Below are positions 6,029 through 12,664 of a stretch of 20,323 nt of DNA, one piece after another. The number at the start of each line of letters is the position of its first letter. Positions within the stretch are counted from its first letter, which is position 1. Both the position numbers and the translations under genes were made by a program. The notes beneath the pieces were generated by a model. It saw only the letters and a list, made by a program, of their open reading frames with translations, ran no database searches and was not told the DNA's origin. The DNA is from a virus: IMG/VR virus record IMGVR_UViG_3300042355_000734, positions 1-20,323 of that record; one strand, given 5' to 3'.

Positions 6029-6543
6029 CAGAAACACATGACCAAGCCGTTTGGGATGCGGCTCCGCAAGAGGTTCAAGACGCGCTAATGAATGCGCGGG
6101 TGTTTTACCATCACAAAGAGAGCGCTGAGGCACGAGTTAAGGCCGCCCTCTTCGCCGCGCATACACTAGGCACGAGCCTTGAGGTGGTGCGGAATAAATA
6201 CGCAGACGCATTCGACTCGGTGCTTGAGAAGGCGCAGGTAAGCAAACCGCTTGCAGATAGACTATTGCGGTTCAGTAAGGAGACGACGCTGGACGATATT
6301 AAGTTAGGCAGGATCCGGCAGGGAATGCTTGAACTTCAGTTCGTGCCTCCAGCGCAAAAGCAACATCCAATCGAAGATCGGCGCATGGATGCGTTGCCTC
6401 ACATCAGCGGAATGGTTCTTCACTGGCGGCGGGTGTCTCGCCTGATGGACCTTGGTCAGCTACGGGTGGACCGGGAACAGGTCAAGACGAAAACGAAAGA
6501 ACTGTTCAAGTGGCTTTCGGAAATCCACGGAGAGCAAGAATGA
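6025..6543 (+). CDS. Hypothetical protein, helical
   Basis: A 172-residue, mostly alpha-helical protein (MTETHDQAVWDAAPQEVQDA...). The ATG at 6025 overlaps the previous stop as ATGA, which favours it over an upstream in-frame codon at 5992. Internal stretches such as SAEARVKAALFAAHTLGTSL and NKYADAFDSVLEKAQVSKPL suggest a small helical DNA- or protein-binding domain. The C-terminal third (HISGMVLHWRRVSRLMDLGQ then QVKTKTKELFKWLSEIH) is basic. It is probably co-translated with the HTH gene before it. I cannot place it in a known family; its position in front of the late genes fits a regulator or accessory replication protein. Confidence 0.6.
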   Translation: MTETHDQAVWDAAPQEVQDALMNARVFYHHKESAEARVKAALFAAHTLGTSLEVVRNKYADAFDSVLEKAQVSKPLADRLLRFSKETTLDDIKLGRIRQGMLELQFVPPAQKQHPIEDRRMDALPHISGMVLHWRRVSRLMDLGQLRVDREQVKTKTKELFKWLSEIHGEQE

Positions 6544-6737
6544 GTATGCACGCCGCTGAATACGCTGGAAAATTGTTTATTCATGCAGGTAGGCAAAAAG
6601 TGCCGGTTTCGGACAAAAATCGGCAAAATTTGCCTAGTACCCCCCCTCTAAGGAATCTTTTTGGCCATTTTCAGGCTGCAGGGCCAGCAAAACACGCGGA
6701 CAAAGCCCATGACAGGAAAAATTTGCATTCTGTCTAG
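6540..6737 (+). CDS. Doubtful small ORF overlapping the regulatory region
   Basis: A 65-residue frame that begins at an ATG overlapping the previous stop (ATGA, 6540-6543). The overlap and the normal-looking first 20 residues (MSMHAAEYAGKLFIHAGRQK) favour translation. Against it, the rest has no recognisable pattern, is Asn/His/Lys-rich, and runs through inverted repeats and A-tracts that look regulatory. It may be a degraded gene, a truncated remnant left by insertion of the AT-rich block, or non-coding. Confidence 0.3.
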   Translation: MSMHAAEYAGKLFIHAGRQKVPVSDKNRQNLPSTPPLRNLFGHFQAAGPAKHADKAHDRKNLHSV

Positions 6738-6803
6738 GAAAAATTTTCCACAAGCAGGAAAAAAATACCTAGCACTAGGCAAAAAAAGCATACCAAAATT
6801 TTT
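6591..6803 (+). promoter_or_regulatory. AT-rich regulatory region with phased A-tracts and small dyads
   Basis: AGG(A/C)AAAAA units begin at 6714, 6736, 6756 and 6777, that is 22, 20 and 21 bp apart, or close to two helical turns. Another AAAATTTTT tract lies at about 6795-6803. In-phase A-tracts are known to bend DNA, so this stretch is probably curved. Small inverted repeats accompany it: GGCAAA-A-TTTGCC (6622-6634), GGAAAA-A-TTTTCC (6737-6749) and CCTAG-CA-CTAGG (6768-6779). Placed directly before the ParB-glycosyltransferase and late genes, it probably contains a promoter and regulator sites, though I cannot pick a convincing -35/-10 pair. Confidence 0.5.
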
Positions 6804-6822
6804 CTAATTAAAAGAAATTCTT

Positions 6823-7629
6823 ATGAACAAAAAGCAAGAACTGGGCGCTCTTTCTGTGCAGCAGGTCGATACGGAAAGCTTGATCCCCTATGCGAGAAAC
6901 GCTAAAAAGCACCCTCCGGCTCAGGTCGCAAGCATTGCATCCAGCATCAAAGAGTTTGGGTTCAATGCCCCTGTTTTGATTGATGGCGCAAACGGAATCA
7001 TTGCAGGGCATGGGCGCGTTTTAGCTGCGCAAAAGCTAGGAATGGAAAGAGTCCCATGCATTCGCATTGAACACCTTTCAGAAAACCAAAAGCGTGCTTA
7101 CATCTTGGCAGACAATAGGCTTTCAGAGCTAGGCGGTGGATGGGATGAGGAAATGCTAAAGCTCGAGATCGATGAACTTGCATCCCTTGATGTGAATGTT
7201 GAACAAATTGGATTTGATCAAGATTCGATCAAGGAGCTGATCAGCGCTGAGAAAAAAGAAATTTACACATCAAAGATCGATGCGCCTGTCTACAAACCGA
7301 CTGGTGAAAAGCCAGTAATTTCAACTCTTTTAGATTCTAAAAAGGCAGAAGACTTTCTTTCAAAAATAGACGCCAGTGACTGCACTGATGACATAAAAGT
7401 TTTTTTGAAAAAAGCAGCATCAAGGCACATCGTTTTCAATTATGGATTGATTGCTGAATTTTACTGCCATGCGGAGAAAAAAGTGCAGCATTTAATGGAG
7501 GAAATGGCATTGGTGATAATCGATTACAATCAAGCTTTAGAGCTTGGATATATAAAATTGAAAAAAGACTTACATGACTCATTGAGTGAAGAGCCCGAAT
7601 CTCAAATTGATGAAGACGAAAATGTTTAA
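6823..7629 (+). CDS. ParB/Srx-domain protein of a DNA-modification cassette
   Basis: A 268-residue protein. Residues about 10-140 form a ParB N-terminal (ParB/Srx fold) domain: LIPYARNAKKHP (20-31), ASIKEFGFNAPVLID (40-54), and the signature GHGRVLAAQKLG (62-73), then ENQKRAYILADNRLSE (87-102). In many phages this domain is followed by a DNA methyltransferase; here that is absent. In its place is a second domain (about 160-250) with KKAASRHIVFNYGLIAEFYC (196-215) and MALVIIDYNQALELGYIKL, and an acidic tail. I recall this layout next to phage TET-associated glycosyltransferases. ParB-fold proteins bind DNA and many hydrolyse nucleotides, so it may guide or regulate base modification. There is no SD. 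It overlaps the glycosyltransferase gene by 8 nt and is far more AT-rich than the virion genes. Confidence 0.8.
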   Translation: MNKKQELGALSVQQVDTESLIPYARNAKKHPPAQVASIASSIKEFGFNAPVLIDGANGIIAGHGRVLAAQKLGMERVPCIRIEHLSENQKRAYILADNRLSELGGGWDEEMLKLEIDELASLDVNVEQIGFDQDSIKELISAEKKEIYTSKIDAPVYKPTGEKPVISTLLDSKKAEDFLSKIDASDCTDDIKVFLKKAASRHIVFNYGLIAEFYCHAEKKVQHLMEEMALVIIDYNQALELGYIKLKKDLHDSLSEEPESQIDEDENV

Positions 7630-8482
7630 AAATAAATTTTGTGTTTTCATCATTTCGCATGGTCGCCCCAACAGCACAAAAACGTTAAACGTTTTACAAA
7701 AATCAGGATGTACTGACCCTGTTTTTATTGTCTGCGACGATGAAGACAAGACACTTGAAGAATACAAGAAAAACTTTGGAGCAAAGGTTTTAGTTTTCGA
7801 CAAAAAAACTTATGCATCAAAAGTAGATTCTTGCGATAATTTCAACAATCGAAGGACAACGACGCATGCTAGAAATGCATGCTTTGATTTCGCCGAGCAA
7901 CTCGGATTTGAATATTTCTTGGTGCTTGATGATGACTACACTAGCTTCAGATACAGCACTGACGGAGATGGAAAAATTGTAAGGAAAAGATGCTCTAAAA
8001 TTTCAAAAGTTTTTGAAGCTCATATCAATTTCCTTGATTGCGACGAAAGAATAAAATCGGTCTGCTTTTTGCAAACTGGAGATTTAATTGGCGGCCTTAC
8101 GGAGAAAACCAAATTAGACCATTTCCCATTCAAGAAGAGGAAGGCCATGAATTCCTTTTTTTGCAAAACAAGTAGGAGGTTTTGGTTTTTCAGCAGATTA
8201 AATGAAGACGTCAATACCTATTTGTTGTTAGGATCAAAAGGTGATTTGTTTTTTACAAATCCGACATTCTATCTGCAGCAACTTCAGACCCAAACAAATT
8301 CAGGCGGAATGTCTGAAACTTATTTGGCAAGTGGAACATATGTAAAAAGTTTTTACAGTGTTATGAATTTCCCATCATTTGCCAAAGTGGCCAAAAATAT
8401 GGCGATGAATCGCTTGCACCATAGAATATCTTGGGAAAACGCCATTCCAAAAATCATTGAGGATAAATGGAAGAAGACGTAA
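7622..8482 (+). CDS. TET-associated glycosyltransferase (TAGT / GREB1-like) for DNA base modification
   Basis: A 286-residue protein strongly resembling phage TAGT proteins. FIISHGRPNSTKTLNVL (9-25) fits the nucleotide-sugar-binding start of a GT-A-like fold. ARNACFDFAEQLGFEYFLVL precedes DDDYTSF (103-109), the metal-binding D-x-D type motif. Family-like blocks follow: RKAMNSFF (173-180), RLNEDVNTY (192-200), NSGGMSETY (226-234), SGTYVKSFYSVM (237-248) and LHHRISWENAIPKII (265-279). TAGT enzymes are predicted to add sugars to oxidised bases in phage DNA, usually beside a TET/JBP oxygenase, which is not in this window. The ATG at 7622 gives the usual N-terminus; an in-frame ATG at 7610 is the alternative. 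The gene overlaps ParB by 8 nt and the small terminase by 16 nt. It is markedly AT-rich, a sign of transfer. Confidence 0.85.
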   Translation: MFKNKFCVFIISHGRPNSTKTLNVLQKSGCTDPVFIVCDDEDKTLEEYKKNFGAKVLVFDKKTYASKVDSCDNFNNRRTTTHARNACFDFAEQLGFEYFLVLDDDYTSFRYSTDGDGKIVRKRCSKISKVFEAHINFLDCDERIKSVCFLQTGDLIGGLTEKTKLDHFPFKKRKAMNSFFCKTSRRFWFFSRLNEDVNTYLLLGSKGDLFFTNPTFYLQQLQTQTNSGGMSETYLASGTYVKSFYSVMNFPSFAKVAKNMAMNRLHHRISWENAIPKIIEDKWKKT

Positions 8483-9078
8483 AGCAGGCAAAGACATCAA
8501 TTTCGGAGGCGATGCTAAAACGCAACTTGGCAAACATTGCCAAGCGGCTGAATGATGGCAAAACGCTTACCCGTGCAGAGATTGAGTTGATTCAGTCCAC
8601 GGACTCGAAGACTCCAAAGACTGACAAGGAGTACGCAAGGCTTTACGGTTGCAATCCAAAAACAATTCAGCGTGCTAGAGACGCCGGGGCGCCGCTTGAC
8701 GACGTGGATGCGATGTCAGCATGGTTTGCTTCTAGGAAAAATTCTCCAGCAGGATCTTCAGGAATTGGAGGTAAAGCTGAAGCATTAGCGGACGCGAAGC
8801 TTGAAAAAGTTCTTGAGGAAATCAAACGCATCCGAATTAAAAACGACATCGACCTGAAGCGGGTCATACCTATTGACGCGGTTCAAAGGGACATGGTGCG
8901 GATTGGAAATGCATTCCGGTCTGAGCTTTTAAGGGTTGGCGGAGATGTTCCAAACTGGGAAGGGCTTCCGGCATCTGATATGCAAAAGCGATGGGACGAA
9001 ATCATGGAGAGGTTGTGTGCTGAATTAAGCAACTCGTTTTCGGAGCTTTACGATGATCCAGACAAGCAAGGTTGTTGA
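8467..9078 (+). CDS. Terminase small subunit (Nu1-like)
   Basis: A 203-residue protein directly before the GpA-type large terminase, where the DNA-recognition subunit is expected. A winged-helix or HTH segment is visible at about 52-90 (TDKEYARLYGCNPKTIQRAR, then DVDAMSAWFASRK), the layout of Nu1-type subunits that read 'cos' or 'pac' DNA. A Gly/Ser linker (about 94-102) leads to a long helix (EALADAKLEKVLEEIKRIRI) and a V-P-x-D-x-V-Q type segment (VIPIDAVQRDMVRIGNAF) commonly present in this family for oligomerisation. It overlaps the glycosyltransferase by 16 nt and the large terminase by 26 nt. GAGGA lies unusually close to the ATG. Confidence 0.75.
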   Translation: MEEDVKQAKTSISEAMLKRNLANIAKRLNDGKTLTRAEIELIQSTDSKTPKTDKEYARLYGCNPKTIQRARDAGAPLDDVDAMSAWFASRKNSPAGSSGIGGKAEALADAKLEKVLEEIKRIRIKNDIDLKRVIPIDAVQRDMVRIGNAFRSELLRVGGDVPNWEGLPASDMQKRWDEIMERLCAELSNSFSELYDDPDKQGC

Positions 9079-10831
9079 ATCTTGGGCCTCAACTTGGCGG
9101 CCAAGGGATAAAAGACCAGTCGCGGAGTGGGCGAGCGAGCACGTCAAAATACCAAACAGTGCCCGCTCTTCTTCGTTCGATCCGCACGCTTCGCCATGGC
9201 TTGCGGAACCATTGGAGTTTTTCGCTGACAACACAGTGAAGGAGCAGGTGTTGATTTTGCCGACGGGAGCCGGAAAGACCACAGTGTTCGATGTCGCCAT
9301 ACCTTACATCATTTCCGAAGCGCCCGGAGGGATCTTGCTTTCGATGCAGACGGATCCCGATGCGAAGGAGCACATGGAGGACCGGCTCCTTCCAATTCTC
9401 AAAGCGTGCGACCCGATTTCCGCTGCACTCGCAGGAATTGACCGACACGCAAAGCGCAAGGATGCGGTGATTCTGCCACACATGTCTCTCTTCGTTGGAG
9501 GTGCGAACAAGGCCAACTTCCAACGCAAGTCAGTTAGGTATGTGTTCCTTGACGAGGCGTGGCTGATTAAGCACGGCCTGATAGAAGAGGCGCGCGCCCG
9601 TACACATTCGCGGTGGAACTCGCGGATTATCATCGTGTCTCAGGGTGGCGACCAGCACATCGCGCTTCAAAACGAGAGGAGAAGTACGGAGCTTTTCGAC
9701 GCATGGATGCGGTCAGACAGGAGAGAGTTTTCGCTGGTGTGCCCGACGTGTTCGGAGGTTTCGCAATGGGATTTCAAAAACTTGAAATATGAGGTTGAGC
9801 GGACAGAGGATGGGCGGATTGACGAAGCGGCAATCGCTCAGTCTGCGCATTATGAGTGTCCTATGTGTTCGACACGATACGAGGACCGGCCAGAGGTTCG
9901 GCGCGAGCTTTCAATGGCGTCTCGTTACGTCGTTACAAATCCCGGAGGTTTGCCGGGACATCATGGATGGCATGCTCCAGCGATGGCATTGTTTCACGAG
10001 AAATGGGGCGACCTCGCACTCGGATGGACACGCGCACAAAAGGCGCTTTCGCTGGGCGATCAAGAGCCGTTGAAAATCTTCAAGACAAAACGACTCGCGG
10101 AGTTTTGGAAGGAAGAGGAAACCGCACCCGAGGTTGCGTTGGGCGGCGCTGGATATTCCAAAACGGAATATGAGAACGGAGAACCTTGGGACGGAGAAGA
10201 GTTTGAAAGCCGCCTGTCTCCGGTTGTCAGAGCGATGACGATTGACCGGCAACGAGATCACCGGTGGGTTATTGTGCGAGCTTGGAAGCGAGACGGGGAA
10301 AGTCGATTGCTTTGGGAGGGGAAGGTCCACACGTCAGAGGACATCGAGGCGCTCAGGCAGAGGATGCGTATTCGCAAGCAGTATGTATTTCAGGACGCGC
10401 AGTTTGAGACAGGGCAAGTTTACGATGAGTGCGTGCGGTTCGGATGGGTTGCCTTGCACGGAGCAAAAGACGATGGATTTATGCACTTCCCGAAAAACAA
10501 GCCTGCCGTCAAAAAATTCTACTCGGAAATCAAACGCGCTTCGGCTCCATGCGGCGGGACGGCACTCTATTTGTTTTGGTCAAACGAAAAGGTGAAAGAC
10601 GTTTTGGCTAACCTTCGTGGAGGAAAGGGAGCCAAATGGGAAACACCTGACGACGTGTCAGGAGATTACATCCACCAGATTGCATCCGAGGTTAAGCGCG
10701 ACGTTGTTAACAAGGCGACGAAGGCCGTGGCAGCGCGATGGGAACGGATCCGCAAAGACAACCATTTGTGGGATTGCGAGGCGATGCAGACGGTGTTTGC
10801 AATCTTCAATGGGTTCTTGGGATCGAGTTGA
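9053..10831 (+). CDS. Terminase large subunit, GpA family
   Basis: A 592-residue packaging motor that translocates DNA into the prohead and cuts it. The N-terminal ATPase has Walker A LPTGAGKTT (69-77), a coupling region, and Walker B RYVFLDEAW (162-170, D167/E168). IIIVSQGG (192-199) fits motif III. A paired CxxC site (C230/C233 in CPTC and C269/C272 in CPMC) forms the zinc-binding insert typical of lambda gpA relatives. The nuclease begins at AMTIDRQRDHRWVIVRAW (D398), with YVFQDAQFETGQVYDECVRF after it. Length is near the usual 600-650 residues. GGAG lies 7 nt before the ATG, inside the small-subunit gene. The cassette fits a cos- or pac-type siphovirus. Confidence 0.92.
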   Translation: MIQTSKVVESWASTWRPRDKRPVAEWASEHVKIPNSARSSSFDPHASPWLAEPLEFFADNTVKEQVLILPTGAGKTTVFDVAIPYIISEAPGGILLSMQTDPDAKEHMEDRLLPILKACDPISAALAGIDRHAKRKDAVILPHMSLFVGGANKANFQRKSVRYVFLDEAWLIKHGLIEEARARTHSRWNSRIIIVSQGGDQHIALQNERRSTELFDAWMRSDRREFSLVCPTCSEVSQWDFKNLKYEVERTEDGRIDEAAIAQSAHYECPMCSTRYEDRPEVRRELSMASRYVVTNPGGLPGHHGWHAPAMALFHEKWGDLALGWTRAQKALSLGDQEPLKIFKTKRLAEFWKEEETAPEVALGGAGYSKTEYENGEPWDGEEFESRLSPVVRAMTIDRQRDHRWVIVRAWKRDGESRLLWEGKVHTSEDIEALRQRMRIRKQYVFQDAQFETGQVYDECVRFGWVALHGAKDDGFMHFPKNKPAVKKFYSEIKRASAPCGGTALYLFWSNEKVKDVLANLRGGKGAKWETPDDVSGDYIHQIASEVKRDVVNKATKAVAARWERIRKDNHLWDCEAMQTVFAIFNGFLGSS

Positions 10832-10848
10832 CAGGGATTTGAATTTCA

Positions 10849-11151
10849 ATGGCCGCGCCTGACTTTTTCATCAAATCGCTTTTGAGGATTGCGATGACGC
10901 AGGGCCGCGAGGTTCTCGAAAACATCGTGACCGGCCAGTTTTCCATGCTCACAGAGAAGGGCGGGAAAATGATGACGAGTCTTTCCGCAAACGGGAAGTC
11001 GTTCTCCTTCCAAGTGGATCCGAAATTAAGCACGTCGCAAATCATGGCGACTGCGGAAGAGGCGCTTGAATTTTTTGACGGGTCGAGTCTGCAGGAAATA
11101 CAGGACTACCTAAACACGAAACCGGTCCGGACAACCAAAGCGAGGTTCTGA
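10849..11151 (+). CDS. Small protein between terminase and portal, possible head-tail connector
   Basis: A 100-residue protein. In lambda-like gene order the position between large terminase and portal is that of gpW, a head-completion protein, but I see no clear gpW sequence signature here. The sequence has a basic N-terminal helix (FFIKSLLRIAMTQGREVLEN), a strand-rich centre (NGKSFSFQVDPKLSTSQIMA) and a helix (EEALEFFDGSSLQEIQDYL), with a basic tail (RTTKARF). There is no good SD. The portal ATG lies 1 nt after its TGA. The connector role is inferred from position alone. Confidence 0.6.
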   Translation: MAAPDFFIKSLLRIAMTQGREVLENIVTGQFSMLTEKGGKMMTSLSANGKSFSFQVDPKLSTSQIMATAEEALEFFDGSSLQEIQDYLNTKPVRTTKARF

Positions 11152-11152
11152 A

Positions 11153-12649
11153 ATGCCAATCGTTGACCAGTTCGGATACCCCATTGACGCGCGACTCTTA
11201 AACGCAGCGTCGCAAACCACCGGCCGCCCTTACATCCCGGTCCGCACAGAAGGCATCTCAAAGGCCGTCGACCTCACAGACTGGCGTGCGGTGCTTTCGC
11301 TGTCGCGGCGCTTGTGGGCAAACAACGGAATCGTAAAAGGTGCCACCGTCCAGAAGGCAATGCACGCCATCGGGCGCGCTTGGAATCCAGTTTTCAGAGG
11401 GGCCGATCAAGAGTGGGGGAAGGTTGCTTCCGAGTGGTTGCGGCTATGGTATGGGACATGTAATGTCCGAGGGGAAAACCACGATTTCAAGACCTCGCTT
11501 TACCTGACATCGATCGCGATTGACAGGGACGGGGATCAGGGCTTTTTGCTGACGACATCAGAGGACGGGATGTGGCCGATGGTGCAAACCATTCCCGCGC
11601 ATCGAATCGGGCAGCGGGTAAAAGAAACCACCGTTCAAAGCGGTCCTTACAAGGGGCTCGAAATTTCGCATGGCGTTATCTGCAACAAAACAGGAAGACC
11701 GGTTGCCTATCGGATTCTTGGAGACACCGAGGCAGACGATAGAGACGTTTCGGCGCGTGATTTGATTTTCTCGTACGATCCAGAGTGGGCCGACCAACTC
11801 CGAGGATTCCCGATTTTTTCGCATGCGTTGAACGATTTACGGGACGCTGACCAATCGCAATATTGGGAGCAACTCAATCAACTCGCCTCGTCAAGTCGCA
11901 CTTTGATCGAGACGAACGAGAGCGGGCAAGCAGACATCAACGACCCCGGAATGGTTTTGGGTGATTCGGGACGCGATGGAGACATGAGCATCCAGCGACT
12001 TGAGGGCGGCACCATCACTTATTTCAAGAGCGGCTCGGGGTCCAAGCTGGAGCAGTTTGTTAACATGAGGCCCGGCGCGGACTGGGATTCGTTCCAAGAC
12101 CGGCTCGCGCGCAAGGCGCTTCTAGGCATTGGATGGCCTTACAGCTTGTGCTGGAAACCAGACGGGCAGAACGGAACGCAGGAGCGCGCAGAGATCGAGA
12201 AGGCACGCACGACGATTTTGGACCGACAGGAACTCCTTCGTCCGATGGCAAATCGGATTGTCGGATATGCGGTTTCAAAAGCGATAAAGGAAGGCATACT
12301 TCCAGAATATCGCGGCTCCGATCCAGCAGGGTTCCTGCAGTGGGATTTCACATTGCCACCCAAATTCTCGATCGATCTTGGGCGCGATGGCGCAGCGCGG
12401 CGCGAGGATTACAAACTAGGCTTCAAAAACCTTTCCGAGGTCATCGCAGAGCAGGGAGAGGTTATCGAGCAGCACATGGACGCACGCGAGCGAGAAACAC
12501 TCGACCTGTTGACGCGCGCGCGAAGGGTTGCGGATCAAGCTGGAGTGGATTTCGGAATCGCCCTTAATCTCATTCAGCAGCGCACTTCAGCCGGAGCAAT
12601 CGGAGGAGGCATGCAGGGCGCTCCGGTTGACGACATGGCGCAGAGTTGA
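11153..12649 (+). CDS. Portal protein (lambda gpB family)
   Basis: A 498-residue portal protein, the dodecameric ring through which DNA enters and leaves the capsid. The sequence follows the lambda portal pattern: LSLSRRLWANNGIVKGATVQ near residues 42-65, SIAIDRDGDQGFLL (the clip/wing region), PAHRIGQR, GVICNKTGRPVAYRIL, and the long stem helices containing DQSQYWEQLNQLASSSRTLI. Next come PGADWDSFQDRLARKALLGI and then GIGWPYSLCWKPDGQNGTQE, a conserved block near the C-terminal third of this family. The length (usual about 500-530) and position directly before the ClpP-type protease match lambda. A GCGAGG SD lies 8 nt upstream of the ATG. The tail is Met/Gly-rich. Confidence 0.9.
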   Translation: MPIVDQFGYPIDARLLNAASQTTGRPYIPVRTEGISKAVDLTDWRAVLSLSRRLWANNGIVKGATVQKAMHAIGRAWNPVFRGADQEWGKVASEWLRLWYGTCNVRGENHDFKTSLYLTSIAIDRDGDQGFLLTTSEDGMWPMVQTIPAHRIGQRVKETTVQSGPYKGLEISHGVICNKTGRPVAYRILGDTEADDRDVSARDLIFSYDPEWADQLRGFPIFSHALNDLRDADQSQYWEQLNQLASSSRTLIETNESGQADINDPGMVLGDSGRDGDMSIQRLEGGTITYFKSGSGSKLEQFVNMRPGADWDSFQDRLARKALLGIGWPYSLCWKPDGQNGTQERAEIEKARTTILDRQELLRPMANRIVGYAVSKAIKEGILPEYRGSDPAGFLQWDFTLPPKFSIDLGRDGAARREDYKLGFKNLSEVIAEQGEVIEQHMDARERETLDLLTRARRVADQAGVDFGIALNLIQQRTSAGAIGGGMQGAPVDDMAQS

Positions 12650-12664
12650 CACGCGAAAAACATC

